From NCBI GenBank assembly GCA_047608975.1, contig JBLFYM010000011.1, positions 1 through 64,000 on the forward strand: a stretch of 64,000 bases of DNA, given 5' to 3'. Source of the stretch: GCA-2715965 sp047608975 (lineage in GTDB: Bacteria > Verrucomicrobiota > Verrucomicrobiia > Limisphaerales > JAYPXF01). Positions 1 to 8,831 of the stretch are shown piece after piece. Below the pieces are notes generated by a model, which worked only from the letters and a program-made list of their open reading frames with translations, ran no database searches and was not told the origin of the DNA. The position numbers were made by a program, and so were the translations under genes. Numbering within the stretch: position 1 is the first letter of the stretch; each line of letters opens with the position of its first letter.

Positions 1-2
1 TG

Positions 3-2573
3 GACGAACCGGCGACCAACCAATCGGGGCTGCTCTTGGGGGACATGCCGACCAACGTCACCACCGCATGGAACATTGGATCGGGGCTGCAACCATTGGC
101 CCATGAGGCCATCCAATTGCTTGCCGAGTTACGATTTCTGGATCAGCAGGAGATCGCCCTGCCAGTGATCGGTAAACTGGTGCGGGAGAAGTATGAGTCC
201 GTTGCCTCAAGATTGCGCCCGCAACTCGGTCGATTCGTCGGAGACCTCTTTTCACAACTGCCCGATGATCTGCTGGCGACCGATTCACCGCTAAACGAGG
301 CCCTGCAGAATTCGGTCTCCAACGCCCGGAAACGGACCCGAGACGCAATCACGGCCGATGGCCCGATGGAGATTCAATTCGGAGATTATGACGTTGCGCT
401 GAGTGAAGTCGAATCGTTCATTGAATCCGCCAGCGACCGGCAAAGGCGACAACTGTTCGACGCTGTGTTGGATTGGCCCGACGTCAGTGCCGTCCCGTTG
501 ATTTGCAAACTCGGTGATTCTCCCAGAGAACAGGAACGGGCGGAGCTGATTTTGACCCTTCGTTTTGGTGCCCGCAGCAAAGGGGGTTGGGAATCCTGGT
601 CCGAGTGGCTGATGATGCAGGCCCGACTGGGAGCTTCTGAGTCCAATGGCTTTCGCGAATACGCAGCCGAACACGCTGCTTCGATCGTGCTCATGTGGTA
701 TGAGGGCGTTTCTGATCGAGACTCCCGATGCGAAAGCGCGCTCCGCTCCCTCGGTGCCGTTGCCCCGGATAAAGCTGAATTCATCGATCGTTGGGCCGAG
801 GAACTTTCGCCAGACGAATGGAACTCCATCGATCCCGATTCGGTGGAGAGGGTGACCGATCGCGAACTTCTCGGCGCGCTCAAGCGCGCGAATGCCACCA
901 CGCAAACAGGGCCACCACCGCTTCCCAAAATCGCGGCATCACCTGATCAGGTCACCCAGCCAATCGTTGCTGAACCCGCATCAGAGGAACCGCCCCGGCC
1001 ATCATTCTGGGATGTGCACGTTCAGCCCGTGCTCAATGAAAACTGGTACGTTTTCGCAGGTATCGCGATGGTCATCGTGGGTGCCTCGCTCCTGGCCTAC
1101 TACACCTGGGACAAGGCCTGGTGGATTCGCTACACGATCATGCCCGGCCTCTTGGGGGGATTCACCTGGGCCCTGGCCGGTATCGCAAAATGGATTGAAC
1201 GGAAGGGGGACGGGTTCGGGACCATGGCAGCGACACTCCGCGGTGCCGCGGTCGGACTGTTACCCCTGAATTTCATGGTGGTATCCCTCTTGGCGCGCGA
1301 TGACACCGTGCCACACCCGGCCTTTATGGCGCTGCTGATGGCCACTGTGTATCTCATCCTTTTTGGTTGGGGATTGTTGAGGTGGTGTTCGGCGGTCGCA
1401 CCGGAATTGCGCTGGCTGGCAGGGGGAACCATCTTGTTTGTCAACGCGCTCGTGATTGTTGAACCGCTGAATGCCGTTGTTTTCAACTCGGGCGAAGCGG
1501 CCGGAGCGCTGAACATCGCATTCGGTTTCTACCTTGGCTTTGTCGCGATCTGCGTGGCCACTGTCAGGTTCGCGCGAACCTGCGTCACCGCCGAGAACGC
1601 AGCGGAGAAAACGATTCCGTGGTTTTTTGGTGGAACGATTGCGCTCACGTTTTTTCAGGCTTTCGCGTGGGCTCATGGCATGGCGGAACAGCGGCCGTCC
1701 CCCAGTTGCTACAGCATCATGACGATCATGGCCGGTTGGCTGGTGCTGTTCGTCGAGCGGCGCAATATCGAACTGTTCGACCGGAACAAAACCTACCGGA
1801 CAGAGTCGTTCCTGGGATTCGCTCTCATCTTTCTGGGCATCCTGCTCAGTGCGACGGAACCCATTCTCCGGATCTTCTCGTTCCTCCTCGGTGGTGGGGT
1901 CTGGATGTATCAATCCTCGACTCGCAAAGGGGCGATCCATCATTGGATCGGACTCACCCTGTTGGTTCTTGGCGGGGCAGCGTTCGCCACGGTCGAAGGA
2001 TTCCCGCGTGAGTGGATGGCGGGAGTCGGGGTGGCCATCGGACTCTCATTGGGACTGGCCCGCATCTGCGCCCGAGCGCGCCAGCGGGACTCCTTGGCGG
2101 ATGCCTGCGCGGGGATGCAGATGATCGTCATGCTCCTGACCGTGGTGGTGGCCGTGCTCGCCCAGTGGCACTACCACACGGCAACTTTCCCCAATGCGAT
2201 CGCGTTGACGCTAATCGCCGGGCATTTTCTCTACGCGGGTCTTCGGGAGAATCGCCTTACCTGGAGTCACACCGCGATGGTTGTGTTGGCCGTGGCGCTG
2301 CCCTATCTCGGATTCGTCGATCTGGAGAAGCACACCCTGCACGGAAACACAATGGTGTTCGGCCTCTCGATTCTTTCCTTCGGTTGGCTGGCCCTGCTGG
2401 AGATTCTTTTTCTCCGGTGCCGTGGCACTGATGACCGGCTGGTATTTCCGTTGGGCGTCTCTGTCACCAGGCCCTGGAGAGCACAGGTATGTAACTGTAA
2501 CCCAGGGTCTGTACCACTTCGGCGTGACCATCGCCATCTGGTGCACGGCCCTGCTGATCCCCGTTCTGCGTGA
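3..2573 (+). CDS. Giant polytopic membrane protein, N-terminal part (frameshifted, 5' end outside window)
   Basis: The frame is open to the left edge, so the true start probably lies upstream; the first ATG in frame is at 45. The first ~300 residues are soluble and acidic, followed by a proline-rich linker (about 905-1010) and then a long series of hydrophobic segments beginning near NWYVFAGIAMVIVGASLLAY. The layout resembles large DUF2339-like multi-pass proteins, but I cannot assign a family. Membrane character is lost after about base 2412: the residues from RCRGTDDRLVF to the stop at 2573 are arginine-rich and unlike the rest, while the hydrophobic pattern carries on in the +1 frame. The natural product is therefore probably about 1,590 residues, together with the next entry. 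Function unknown. Confidence 0.75.
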   Translation, partial: DEPATNQSGLLLGDMPTNVTTAWNIGSGLQPLAHEAIQLLAELRFLDQQEIALPVIGKLVREKYESVASRLRPQLGRFVGDLFSQLPDDLLATDSPLNEALQNSVSNARKRTRDAITADGPMEIQFGDYDVALSEVESFIESASDRQRRQLFDAVLDWPDVSAVPLICKLGDSPREQERAELILTLRFGARSKGGWESWSEWLMMQARLGASESNGFREYAAEHAASIVLMWYEGVSDRDSRCESALRSLGAVAPDKAEFIDRWAEELSPDEWNSIDPDSVERVTDRELLGALKRANATTQTGPPPLPKIAASPDQVTQPIVAEPASEEPPRPSFWDVHVQPVLNENWYVFAGIAMVIVGASLLAYYTWDKAWWIRYTIMPGLLGGFTWALAGIAKWIERKGDGFGTMAATLRGAAVGLLPLNFMVVSLLARDDTVPHPAFMALLMATVYLILFGWGLLRWCSAVAPELRWLAGGTILFVNALVIVEPLNAVVFNSGEAAGALNIAFGFYLGFVAICVATVRFARTCVTAENAAEKTIPWFFGGTIALTFFQAFAWAHGMAEQRPSPSCYSIMTIMAGWLVLFVERRNIELFDRNKTYRTESFLGFALIFLGILLSATEPILRIFSFLLGGGVWMYQSSTRKGAIHHWIGLTLLVLGGAAFATVEGFPREWMAGVGVAIGLSLGLARICARARQRDSLADACAGMQMIVMLLTVVVAVLAQWHYHTATFPNAIALTLIAGHFLYAGLRENRLTWSHTAMVVLAVALPYLGFVDLEKHTLHGNTMVFGLSILSFGWLALLEILFLRCRGTDDRLVFPLGVSVTRPWRAQVCNCNPGSVPLRRDHRHLVHGPADPRSA

Positions 2574-4806
2574 TCCCGCCGTGGCCCTGTTTGCCTTGGC
2601 TCTGCCCGCCGTCTACTTCCATATACGGGCTGAACTCGGGTTGCGCTCCGGTCTTCCCGATGCGGTCGGTTACCGGAACTCGGCCGCGGTGATGGGTTTC
2701 ATGATTCTGGCCCTCTACACGTTCAAGAGCGCTTTTCAGATGCTGTTGTTCCCGGGCAGTCCGATCGACCTTCAGCATTACCACGACAACGCCCCGCTCG
2801 TCGTTGTGCTCTCGTTCCTGCTGTTGCGATTGCATGGCTTGGGTGGCAACAGTTGGTTGGCCTTCTATGGCGGACTGGCGTTGATGATCGGCAGCTACTT
2901 TCTGCTCACGTGGATACCTGGATTGAGCCCATTCACCCACCACCTGGCTGCCGCCTGGACCGCGATTGGCCTGGGGCATTTCTGGATCGCGGTCAGTGTC
3001 AGCCGTTCACCGCTGCGGACCTTTGTTCAACGCCTCGCGCAGCTCGACGATCCGAACTGGTTCGCAGTTCGAAAATCTTGGGGCCTGGTACTGTCGTTCG
3101 CAATCCACGGGGCCGTCCTGCCGGCGCTGTTCGATTTCAACGCCCATCCGTTGATGATCGCCCCGCTGCTGATGGGCTTGGCAACGATACTCATAGCGCA
3201 AGGTGTTGCCCGCCAGTCCGCAGTTTTCTGTGCGATCGCCGGGGCTGAGCTTCTGATGGCACTTCATGCCGGCTTCCTGGTGGAGAGTTACCTGCCGCGT
3301 GAGCAGGTGATCTGGATTCTGATCGCTCTCTGGATCGCGGGCCTGGCACTGCATCAATTCCGGGCCCGCTGGCTTTCCCTGAACGCCATGGGGTATTTCG
3401 CCGTCGGCTGTGGTGCAGCGATCGGACTTCACGTCCTATATCATGGTCCCGGTTCGTCAGTCGGTTGGTGGGCGGTTGCCATCGGCACTGTTCTGGCGGC
3501 GCTCAACCCGCAAACCGGACGTGAACCCAGATCGTGGGAAGAGCGAGCGTTTGCCGGACTGCTGCTAGCTGCCCCCGGGTGGCTTGTTTTCTTCGGCCTC
3601 GTCGATACGAGCGGCGGAGATCAGACCATTGCGACGTTGTTGAGTATCCTGGCACTCTTTGCGACCGGGGCATTCGCCCGTTGGTTTCAACTACGCCAAA
3701 TGTCCGGCTATCTGGGTCGGGAACGGACCCGGTTTCGTCTGTGGGATCAGACCTGTCACTGGCTGGGCAGCTCGGGACATTTGATCTGCAATGTCGGTAG
3801 TGCGATTTCCATGGCGGCCGGTCTTGGCATTCAGTTGCTGCACTATGGCGTGGCCTTCACCGGATTCGAACTGGCGGCCCTGCTTACACTCCAAGCCGGA
3901 TTGGCCATCGCCTGGTACGATGCCAGTCGTCGCTCTGAATCAACACTCCCATCCTATCTGATGCTGATCTCGACGGCGTTGTTCTTCATCACCATCCGGC
4001 GTCACCTGATGCTGACCACCGGATTCTGGAACTACGAACACGATGTCTGGGCGATGTTGGCGGTATCCTTCTGCATCGCGGGTCTCAAACCGGTTTTCGA
4101 CACTCATCCTAAACGGAACCGGACCTCCATGTTCGGCACGATGATTCTGCTTCCGGTCGTAGCCTGCACCTGGGTGAAGCTCCACAACCTCGGCACGGAC
4201 GCCGCTCTTCTGGTCGTTGGTCTATATAGTCTGAAGTTCGCCTTTCTTGGCCGCGATAATCGTGAGTCACCCTACAGCGTCATCGCCATCTTCGGATTTG
4301 TGGCGTTCGTCCTGATCAGTTTCTGGGGCAAGCTGGAGGTCCGTTACGTCCATGCCTATGTGCTCCCGGTCGGGATCGGCGTCCTCGTGTTGCTACAGAT
4401 GTTCGGACGTCACATTGACTCGGCAACCCGAACCCGGGTTCGCCTGTTGACCCTGATCGCGATGATCGGAAGCGCCGGCTACTACGCGCTGATCGATGAT
4501 AGCCACGAGATCATCTTCAATCTCACCCTGATCGGTTTCTGTCTGGTAGCGATGCTGTTCGGGAGTTTCTTCCGGATTCGTCTCTATCTGACCATGGGAA
4601 TGGCCGGCCTGCTGATCGATCTCGCCTCGATTGTCTTCAAGGTGATGGTGGGTATGGAACGCACATCCCGGATGACGACGATTGGCAGCCTCGTCCTACT
4701 GATCGGGGCCGGGCTCGTGTTCGGTGCGATCTACTACAAAACGAACCGCGAATCGCTGACCAAACGCTTGGATGCTCTGCGAAACCGGTTAGGTAGTTGG
4801 GAATAG
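2431..4806 (+). CDS. Giant polytopic membrane protein, C-terminal part (frameshifted)
   Basis: This continues the preceding gene in the next frame. Sensible hydrophobic sequence begins at about 2410 (FFSGAVALMTGWYF) and runs to the stop at 4806 with roughly twenty membrane segments and a basic cytoplasmic-looking tail (YKTNRESLTKRLDALRNRL). The ATG at 2431 is only the first usable start downstream of the break and has no visible ribosome site, so separate translation is doubtful. The frame changes within the run cTTTTTc at 2406-2412, where one base too many is enough to explain it. Either the sequence carries a homopolymer error, or the gene is broken, or ribosomes slip there. No catalytic motif was seen. 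Confidence 0.7.
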   Translation: MTGWYFRWASLSPGPGEHRYVTVTQGLYHFGVTIAIWCTALLIPVLRDPAVALFALALPAVYFHIRAELGLRSGLPDAVGYRNSAAVMGFMILALYTFKSAFQMLLFPGSPIDLQHYHDNAPLVVVLSFLLLRLHGLGGNSWLAFYGGLALMIGSYFLLTWIPGLSPFTHHLAAAWTAIGLGHFWIAVSVSRSPLRTFVQRLAQLDDPNWFAVRKSWGLVLSFAIHGAVLPALFDFNAHPLMIAPLLMGLATILIAQGVARQSAVFCAIAGAELLMALHAGFLVESYLPREQVIWILIALWIAGLALHQFRARWLSLNAMGYFAVGCGAAIGLHVLYHGPGSSVGWWAVAIGTVLAALNPQTGREPRSWEERAFAGLLLAAPGWLVFFGLVDTSGGDQTIATLLSILALFATGAFARWFQLRQMSGYLGRERTRFRLWDQTCHWLGSSGHLICNVGSAISMAAGLGIQLLHYGVAFTGFELAALLTLQAGLAIAWYDASRRSESTLPSYLMLISTALFFITIRRHLMLTTGFWNYEHDVWAMLAVSFCIAGLKPVFDTHPKRNRTSMFGTMILLPVVACTWVKLHNLGTDAALLVVGLYSLKFAFLGRDNRESPYSVIAIFGFVAFVLISFWGKLEVRYVHAYVLPVGIGVLVLLQMFGRHIDSATRTRVRLLTLIAMIGSAGYYALIDDSHEIIFNLTLIGFCLVAMLFGSFFRIRLYLTMGMAGLLIDLASIVFKVMVGMERTSRMTTIGSLVLLIGAGLVFGAIYYKTNRESLTKRLDALRNRLGSWE

Positions 4807-4841
4807 GGTGTTGTGGAAGTGAATTGGGAGACTTCAGCGCC

Positions 4842-5816
4842 CTACGCAAAGAATACCGATTCCGCAGTTTTTCGAAGCATCCATTGACGGTCGGCTTCAG
4901 TGAGGAAATCCAGACGATCACGAATCAGTTCAATCGACGCGCCGTAGGTGTGGCCCTTCTCTGACTGGAAGGGACAGTCAGTTGCCCACATCAACCGCTT
5001 TGCGCTGAAGGCATCCCTGAGTTGCCGGATCATGGGGCCCAGATCGGTGTAGGGCGCGGCCTTCTTGCCCAAGGCATAGAACGCGGAGGTTTTCACGTAG
5101 GTGTTCTTGAATTTTGACAACGCGAGCAATTGGTCGAGGTCTGGCTGATTCACGGAACCACTGACACCGATACGCGCGAAGTGATCGATGACCACGGGCG
5201 TGTCTGGAAACGCGGTGCACATCTTCGCTACATTGGGCAGCGCATCCGGATTCGCGAGGCAGCACATGGCCATTCCCAATTCGGCTCCGGTCTTCCACAT
5301 CTCCTTCATGCCCGCAGAGGTCGCCCAACCAGCCGAGTTCTCCTTGTTGGTGTAGAGCCGGAATCCGCGGACTCCCCGGGCTGCCAGCGATTGCATCTGG
5401 TTGCGCACATCGGGTGAGTTTTCGTCGATGATGGCCACCCCTCCGAACACGCCCGGGTGTTGGCGCATCATGGCGAGCATGTAGGAGTTGTCGTATTTGT
5501 AGAAACTCATCTGAATGAGCACGATGCGCGATACCCCCTGCGGGCGGCATTGGGCGAACAGCTCCTCAGGCGTGTAGCTCGGCGGGGCCATCCGCTGCTT
5601 GGTGTAACCTTCGGCGAGTGGATACGCCAACGTGTCCGGAGTCCACACATGGACGTGGGCGTCAATCCATCCGAGATCGTAGATCTGACCCGGAGAATGC
5701 CAGTGACTCCACTGAGCAGCTCGCTCTTCCGGGGATGTCATTGTTGTGCAACCGGTGGCGACACCGGCGATGGCTGCGGACGAAGCAGTCAGGAACTCTC
5801 GGCGGGTGCTGTTCAT
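4842..5816 (-). CDS. Amidohydrolase family (COG3618-like) metal-dependent hydrolase, exported
   Basis: A TIM-barrel amidohydrolase of about 324 residues, related to the lactone/2-pyrone-4,6-dicarboxylate hydrolase group. Metal-site signatures are visible: the HxH pair in DAHVHVW (residues 54 and 56), a histidine in VVIDHF, and the C-terminal aspartate in MWATDCPF. I chose the ATG at 5816 because it starts a Tat-type leader (MNSTRREFLTASSAAIAG) with a cysteine at residue 23 (GVATGC) that could be lipidated. The longer frame to 5990 runs through a hairpin repeat and is arginine-rich, so it is unlikely to be translated. It is divergent from the cytochrome gene at 6012. Substrate is unknown; a sugar lactone is a plausible guess. 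Confidence 0.85.
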   Translation of the reverse strand: MNSTRREFLTASSAAIAGVATGCTTMTSPEERAAQWSHWHSPGQIYDLGWIDAHVHVWTPDTLAYPLAEGYTKQRMAPPSYTPEELFAQCRPQGVSRIVLIQMSFYKYDNSYMLAMMRQHPGVFGGVAIIDENSPDVRNQMQSLAARGVRGFRLYTNKENSAGWATSAGMKEMWKTGAELGMAMCCLANPDALPNVAKMCTAFPDTPVVIDHFARIGVSGSVNQPDLDQLLALSKFKNTYVKTSAFYALGKKAAPYTDLGPMIRQLRDAFSAKRLMWATDCPFQSEKGHTYGASIELIRDRLDFLTEADRQWMLRKTAESVFFA

Positions 5817-5879
5817 GTTGATGCAATTCAGCAGTATTCCGTCCGAAAGATCAAACGTGAATTCTGAGCGATGTAGGCG

Positions 5880-5931
5880 CGAGCGTGAGCGCGCAGATTG
5901 CGCGCGTCGGTGGTCTGCTTGCTCACGCTCG
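5880..5931. repeat. REP-like double hairpin in a divergent intergenic region
   Basis: An 11-bp perfect inverted repeat (cgagcgtgagc at 5880-5890, gctcacgctcg at 5921-5931) encloses a second small hairpin (gcgcgca at 5889-5895 paired with tgcgcgc at 5899-5905). It lies between the divergent starts at 5816 and 6012, so it may sit in the 5' leader of one or both transcripts. The form is that of extragenic palindromic elements; no second copy was recognised in this window. Confidence 0.6.
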
Positions 5932-6011
5932 CTGTTACACGAATCGGACCTGGCCAATTCCCGGATTGCCTCTCGCATAACTGAGGGCATGATTCCGTTT
6001 CCATCAACTTC

Positions 6012-8825
6012 ATGACGAACCTTTGGTACATGCTCGCCCGAACAGCCATTCTCGTGGCCGGGTTATTGGCGCCCTTTCCAAATTCGGCCACGGCCCAATC
6101 GGCGGGTTTGGAACTCTTCGAGAAACAGATTCGGCCGCTCCTGGTCGAACATTGTTATGAGTGCCACTCGCAGACGAGCAAGAACCTGAAGGGCGGCCTG
6201 CGACTGGACTCGCGGTTGGGATGGGAGCGGGGAGGGGATAGCGGGCGTGTCATCGTCCCGGGGAGACCTGAAGAGAGTCGGCTGATTCGGGCGGTGCGTT
6301 ATCACGATCAGGATTTCCAGATGCCGCCGCGAAATCGTCTTTCAGCCGGTCAGATCTCAGCTTTGGAACAATGGGTAAAGCTCGGTGCGCCTGATCCAAG
6401 AAGTGATGACCTACCTGAAATTGCTCAGGCCACGGGCATGACGATCGAGGAAGGGCGTCAATTCTGGGCGTTCAAGCCGGTCATTGATTCCGTCATTCCC
6501 GACCTGGGGAACGCCCGGTCGGTCGCCTCGCCGATTGACTCGTTCATCGGCGCGCGGTTGAGCAAAGTGGGTTTGGCCCCCGCCCCCCGCAGTGATCGGC
6601 GAACCCTGATTCGTCGGGCGACGTACGATCTAATCGGTCTCCCGCCCACCAGCGCAGAGGTGCAGGGTTTTCTCGACGATTCATCCACGAACGCGTTTGG
6701 CAAAGTGATCGAGCGTCTGTTGGCATCGAAGCACTACGGAGTCCGTTGGGGCCGACACTGGTTGGATGTGGCGCGCTATGCGGATTCCAACGGGCTCGAT
6801 GAGAACCTCGCGTTCGGAAACGCGTGGCGCTACCGGGATTACGTCATCGACAGCTTTAACGACGACAAACCATTCGACCGGTTTGTGATCGAACAGCTTG
6901 CGGGAGATCTTCTTCCCACGGCGAATCAGGAAACCAAGACGGCCACCGGCTTTCTGGCGCTGGGTGCAAAAGTTCTGGCGGAGAAGGATCTGGACAAACT
7001 GATGATGGATATCGTCGATGAGCAGATCGACACGGTTGGCAAAGCCTTCCTCGGAATGACGCTTGGCTGCGCCCGGTGTCACGACCACAAGTTCGATCCG
7101 ATTTCACAGCGGGACTACTACGGTCTGGCGGCCATCTTCAAGAGTACCCATACGATTACCAAGATCACCGGCAGTACGATCAAGTATTGGTATGAACATT
7201 CGTTCGCCTCCGAAACGGAACTGAAGGAACTCGCCGAGATCGACAAACAGCTGGCTGCGAAAAAGAGGGCCGCTAGTTCCTACTTAACAGCCGCAACGTT
7301 GAAGGCCCGGGGAGAGGCGCGTTTGAAGGCTGCCGAGTATCTCATCGCCTCCGCCTTGTTTGAGTCCAGCGCTTCATTGGCGAAGGTGAAACGGATCGCG
7401 AAACCGTTTGGTCTACATCCGCGAATCCTTCATCACTGTCGGCTCCACCTCGAGTATCACCGCAATGATTCCTTCTTCGGTTCCTGGCATACCTTTACCG
7501 GTGATACCAATGCGATTGCGCGTTACTATCGTCCGCTTTTCAAGCAGGCGACGAAGGCATTTAAGATCGCCATGAAGAAGGATCCCAAGAACAAGATTCT
7601 GGATGATCCTCGGTTGGAACCGGCGCGCGCCGCGCTTTATGATCTGTCGGGATTTCTCGCCGTTCCCCCGAATCCGGAATTTGCCTTCGATCCGGAGACG
7701 TTGGCGGAACTCGGGGAACTGCAACAGGCCGCGCGGTTGTTGGAGAGCGGTGCCCCAGACAAGTCGGCGGCAATGGGCGTCTGCGATGGGGAGATTCTGG
7801 AATCGCTCCCCATTCACATCCGCGGTGATCACAACAATCTCGGTGAACCGGTGAAGCGTGAATTTCCATCGGTGCTGCGGTGGTCCTCCTCCCGCCCGAT
7901 TCTGCCGGATGGCCAAAGCGGGCGGCTTCAGCTGGCTGAATGGATCGCGGACAGTCGCAATCCACTCACGGCCCGGGTCTTCGTAAACCGGGTATGGCGC
8001 TGGCATTTCGGCCGTGGTCTGGCCGGCACCACCGAGAATTTTGGAGTGCGTGGAGATCGGCCGGAGCATCCGGAACTGCTCGATTGGTTGGCCTATCAAT
8101 TCATGCGCGCGGGCTGGAGCGTCAAAGAACTGCACCGCCTGATCATGAACTCTTCGGTCTATCAGATGGCGAGCATTCACCCGGCTGCCCAGGCTGCCGC
8201 CGATATCGATCCTGGAAATCAGCTGTGGTGGCATTTTGAAAATCAGCGACTGGAGGCCGAACAGATTCGCGACAGCATTCTTGCGGTGTCCGGGTTGTTG
8301 GATGACTCGATGGGGGGGAAGACGATTCCCCTACGCAATAAACAATTTGTCTTCAACCACACGTCGAAGGATCACACCGGTTACGAGCGGCGACTCCGCC
8401 GGGCGGCTTACCTTCCGGTGGTGCGAAATCACCTGTGCGAGATCTTCCAGCAGTTTGACTATCCTGATCCATCGACTCCGACGGGGAACCGCAACACCAC
8501 AACCGTTGCGCCCCAGGCGCTGTTGCTCATGAATTCATCCCTTGTGATGAACGCCGCCGCGGCGCTCGCGGAGCAGGTGTTGGAACTTGAGGCCGATGAT
8601 GATGCTGCCAGGATCGAAGCGGCCTATCAACGGGTCTTTGCGCGCAATTCCACGAAAGGGGAACGTGATCGATCGCTCCATTTCATTTCCGAATCCTCCG
8701 GCCAACTGTCCTTCACTGACGCCGTCACGGTCGACAAAGCCGCCAACGATGCGGCCCGCAAAAAGGCGTGGTCCCTGTTTTGTCAAAGTCTGTTGGCCTC
8801 CAACGAATTCATTTATCTGAACTGA
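6012..8825 (+). CDS. PSCyt1-PSCyt2-PSD1 cytochrome protein (DUF1549/DUF1553), module 1
   Basis: A secreted 937-residue protein typical of planctomycetes and verrucomicrobia. A hydrophobic leader (to about residue 29) is followed by a cytochrome-c-like domain with a heme motif CYECH at 48-52 and a downstream MPPRNRL segment that may supply the axial methionine. The DUF1549 domain contains HWLDVARYAD and a second CxxCH (CARCHDHKFDP, about residue 353). The DUF1553 domain contains the usual NPLTARVFVNRVWRWHFGRG and the ending SNEFIYLN. The stop is only 6 nt from the DUF1501 gene that follows, so the two form an expression unit. The family's biochemical role is unproven; periplasmic oxidation or handling of polysaccharide-derived compounds is an inference from gene neighbourhoods. 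Confidence 0.93.
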   Translation: MTNLWYMLARTAILVAGLLAPFPNSATAQSAGLELFEKQIRPLLVEHCYECHSQTSKNLKGGLRLDSRLGWERGGDSGRVIVPGRPEESRLIRAVRYHDQDFQMPPRNRLSAGQISALEQWVKLGAPDPRSDDLPEIAQATGMTIEEGRQFWAFKPVIDSVIPDLGNARSVASPIDSFIGARLSKVGLAPAPRSDRRTLIRRATYDLIGLPPTSAEVQGFLDDSSTNAFGKVIERLLASKHYGVRWGRHWLDVARYADSNGLDENLAFGNAWRYRDYVIDSFNDDKPFDRFVIEQLAGDLLPTANQETKTATGFLALGAKVLAEKDLDKLMMDIVDEQIDTVGKAFLGMTLGCARCHDHKFDPISQRDYYGLAAIFKSTHTITKITGSTIKYWYEHSFASETELKELAEIDKQLAAKKRAASSYLTAATLKARGEARLKAAEYLIASALFESSASLAKVKRIAKPFGLHPRILHHCRLHLEYHRNDSFFGSWHTFTGDTNAIARYYRPLFKQATKAFKIAMKKDPKNKILDDPRLEPARAALYDLSGFLAVPPNPEFAFDPETLAELGELQQAARLLESGAPDKSAAMGVCDGEILESLPIHIRGDHNNLGEPVKREFPSVLRWSSSRPILPDGQSGRLQLAEWIADSRNPLTARVFVNRVWRWHFGRGLAGTTENFGVRGDRPEHPELLDWLAYQFMRAGWSVKELHRLIMNSSVYQMASIHPAAQAAADIDPGNQLWWHFENQRLEAEQIRDSILAVSGLLDDSMGGKTIPLRNKQFVFNHTSKDHTGYERRLRRAAYLPVVRNHLCEIFQQFDYPDPSTPTGNRNTTTVAPQALLLMNSSLVMNAAAALAEQVLELEADDDAARIEAAYQRVFARNSTKGERDRSLHFISESSGQLSFTDAVTVDKAANDAARKKAWSLFCQSLLASNEFIYLN

Positions 8826-8831
8826 TTTCCG

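Noticed and set aside
5817..5990. N-terminal extension of the amidohydrolase
   Set aside because: It reads through a hairpin repeat and is arginine-rich, while a Tat-type leader begins at 5816.
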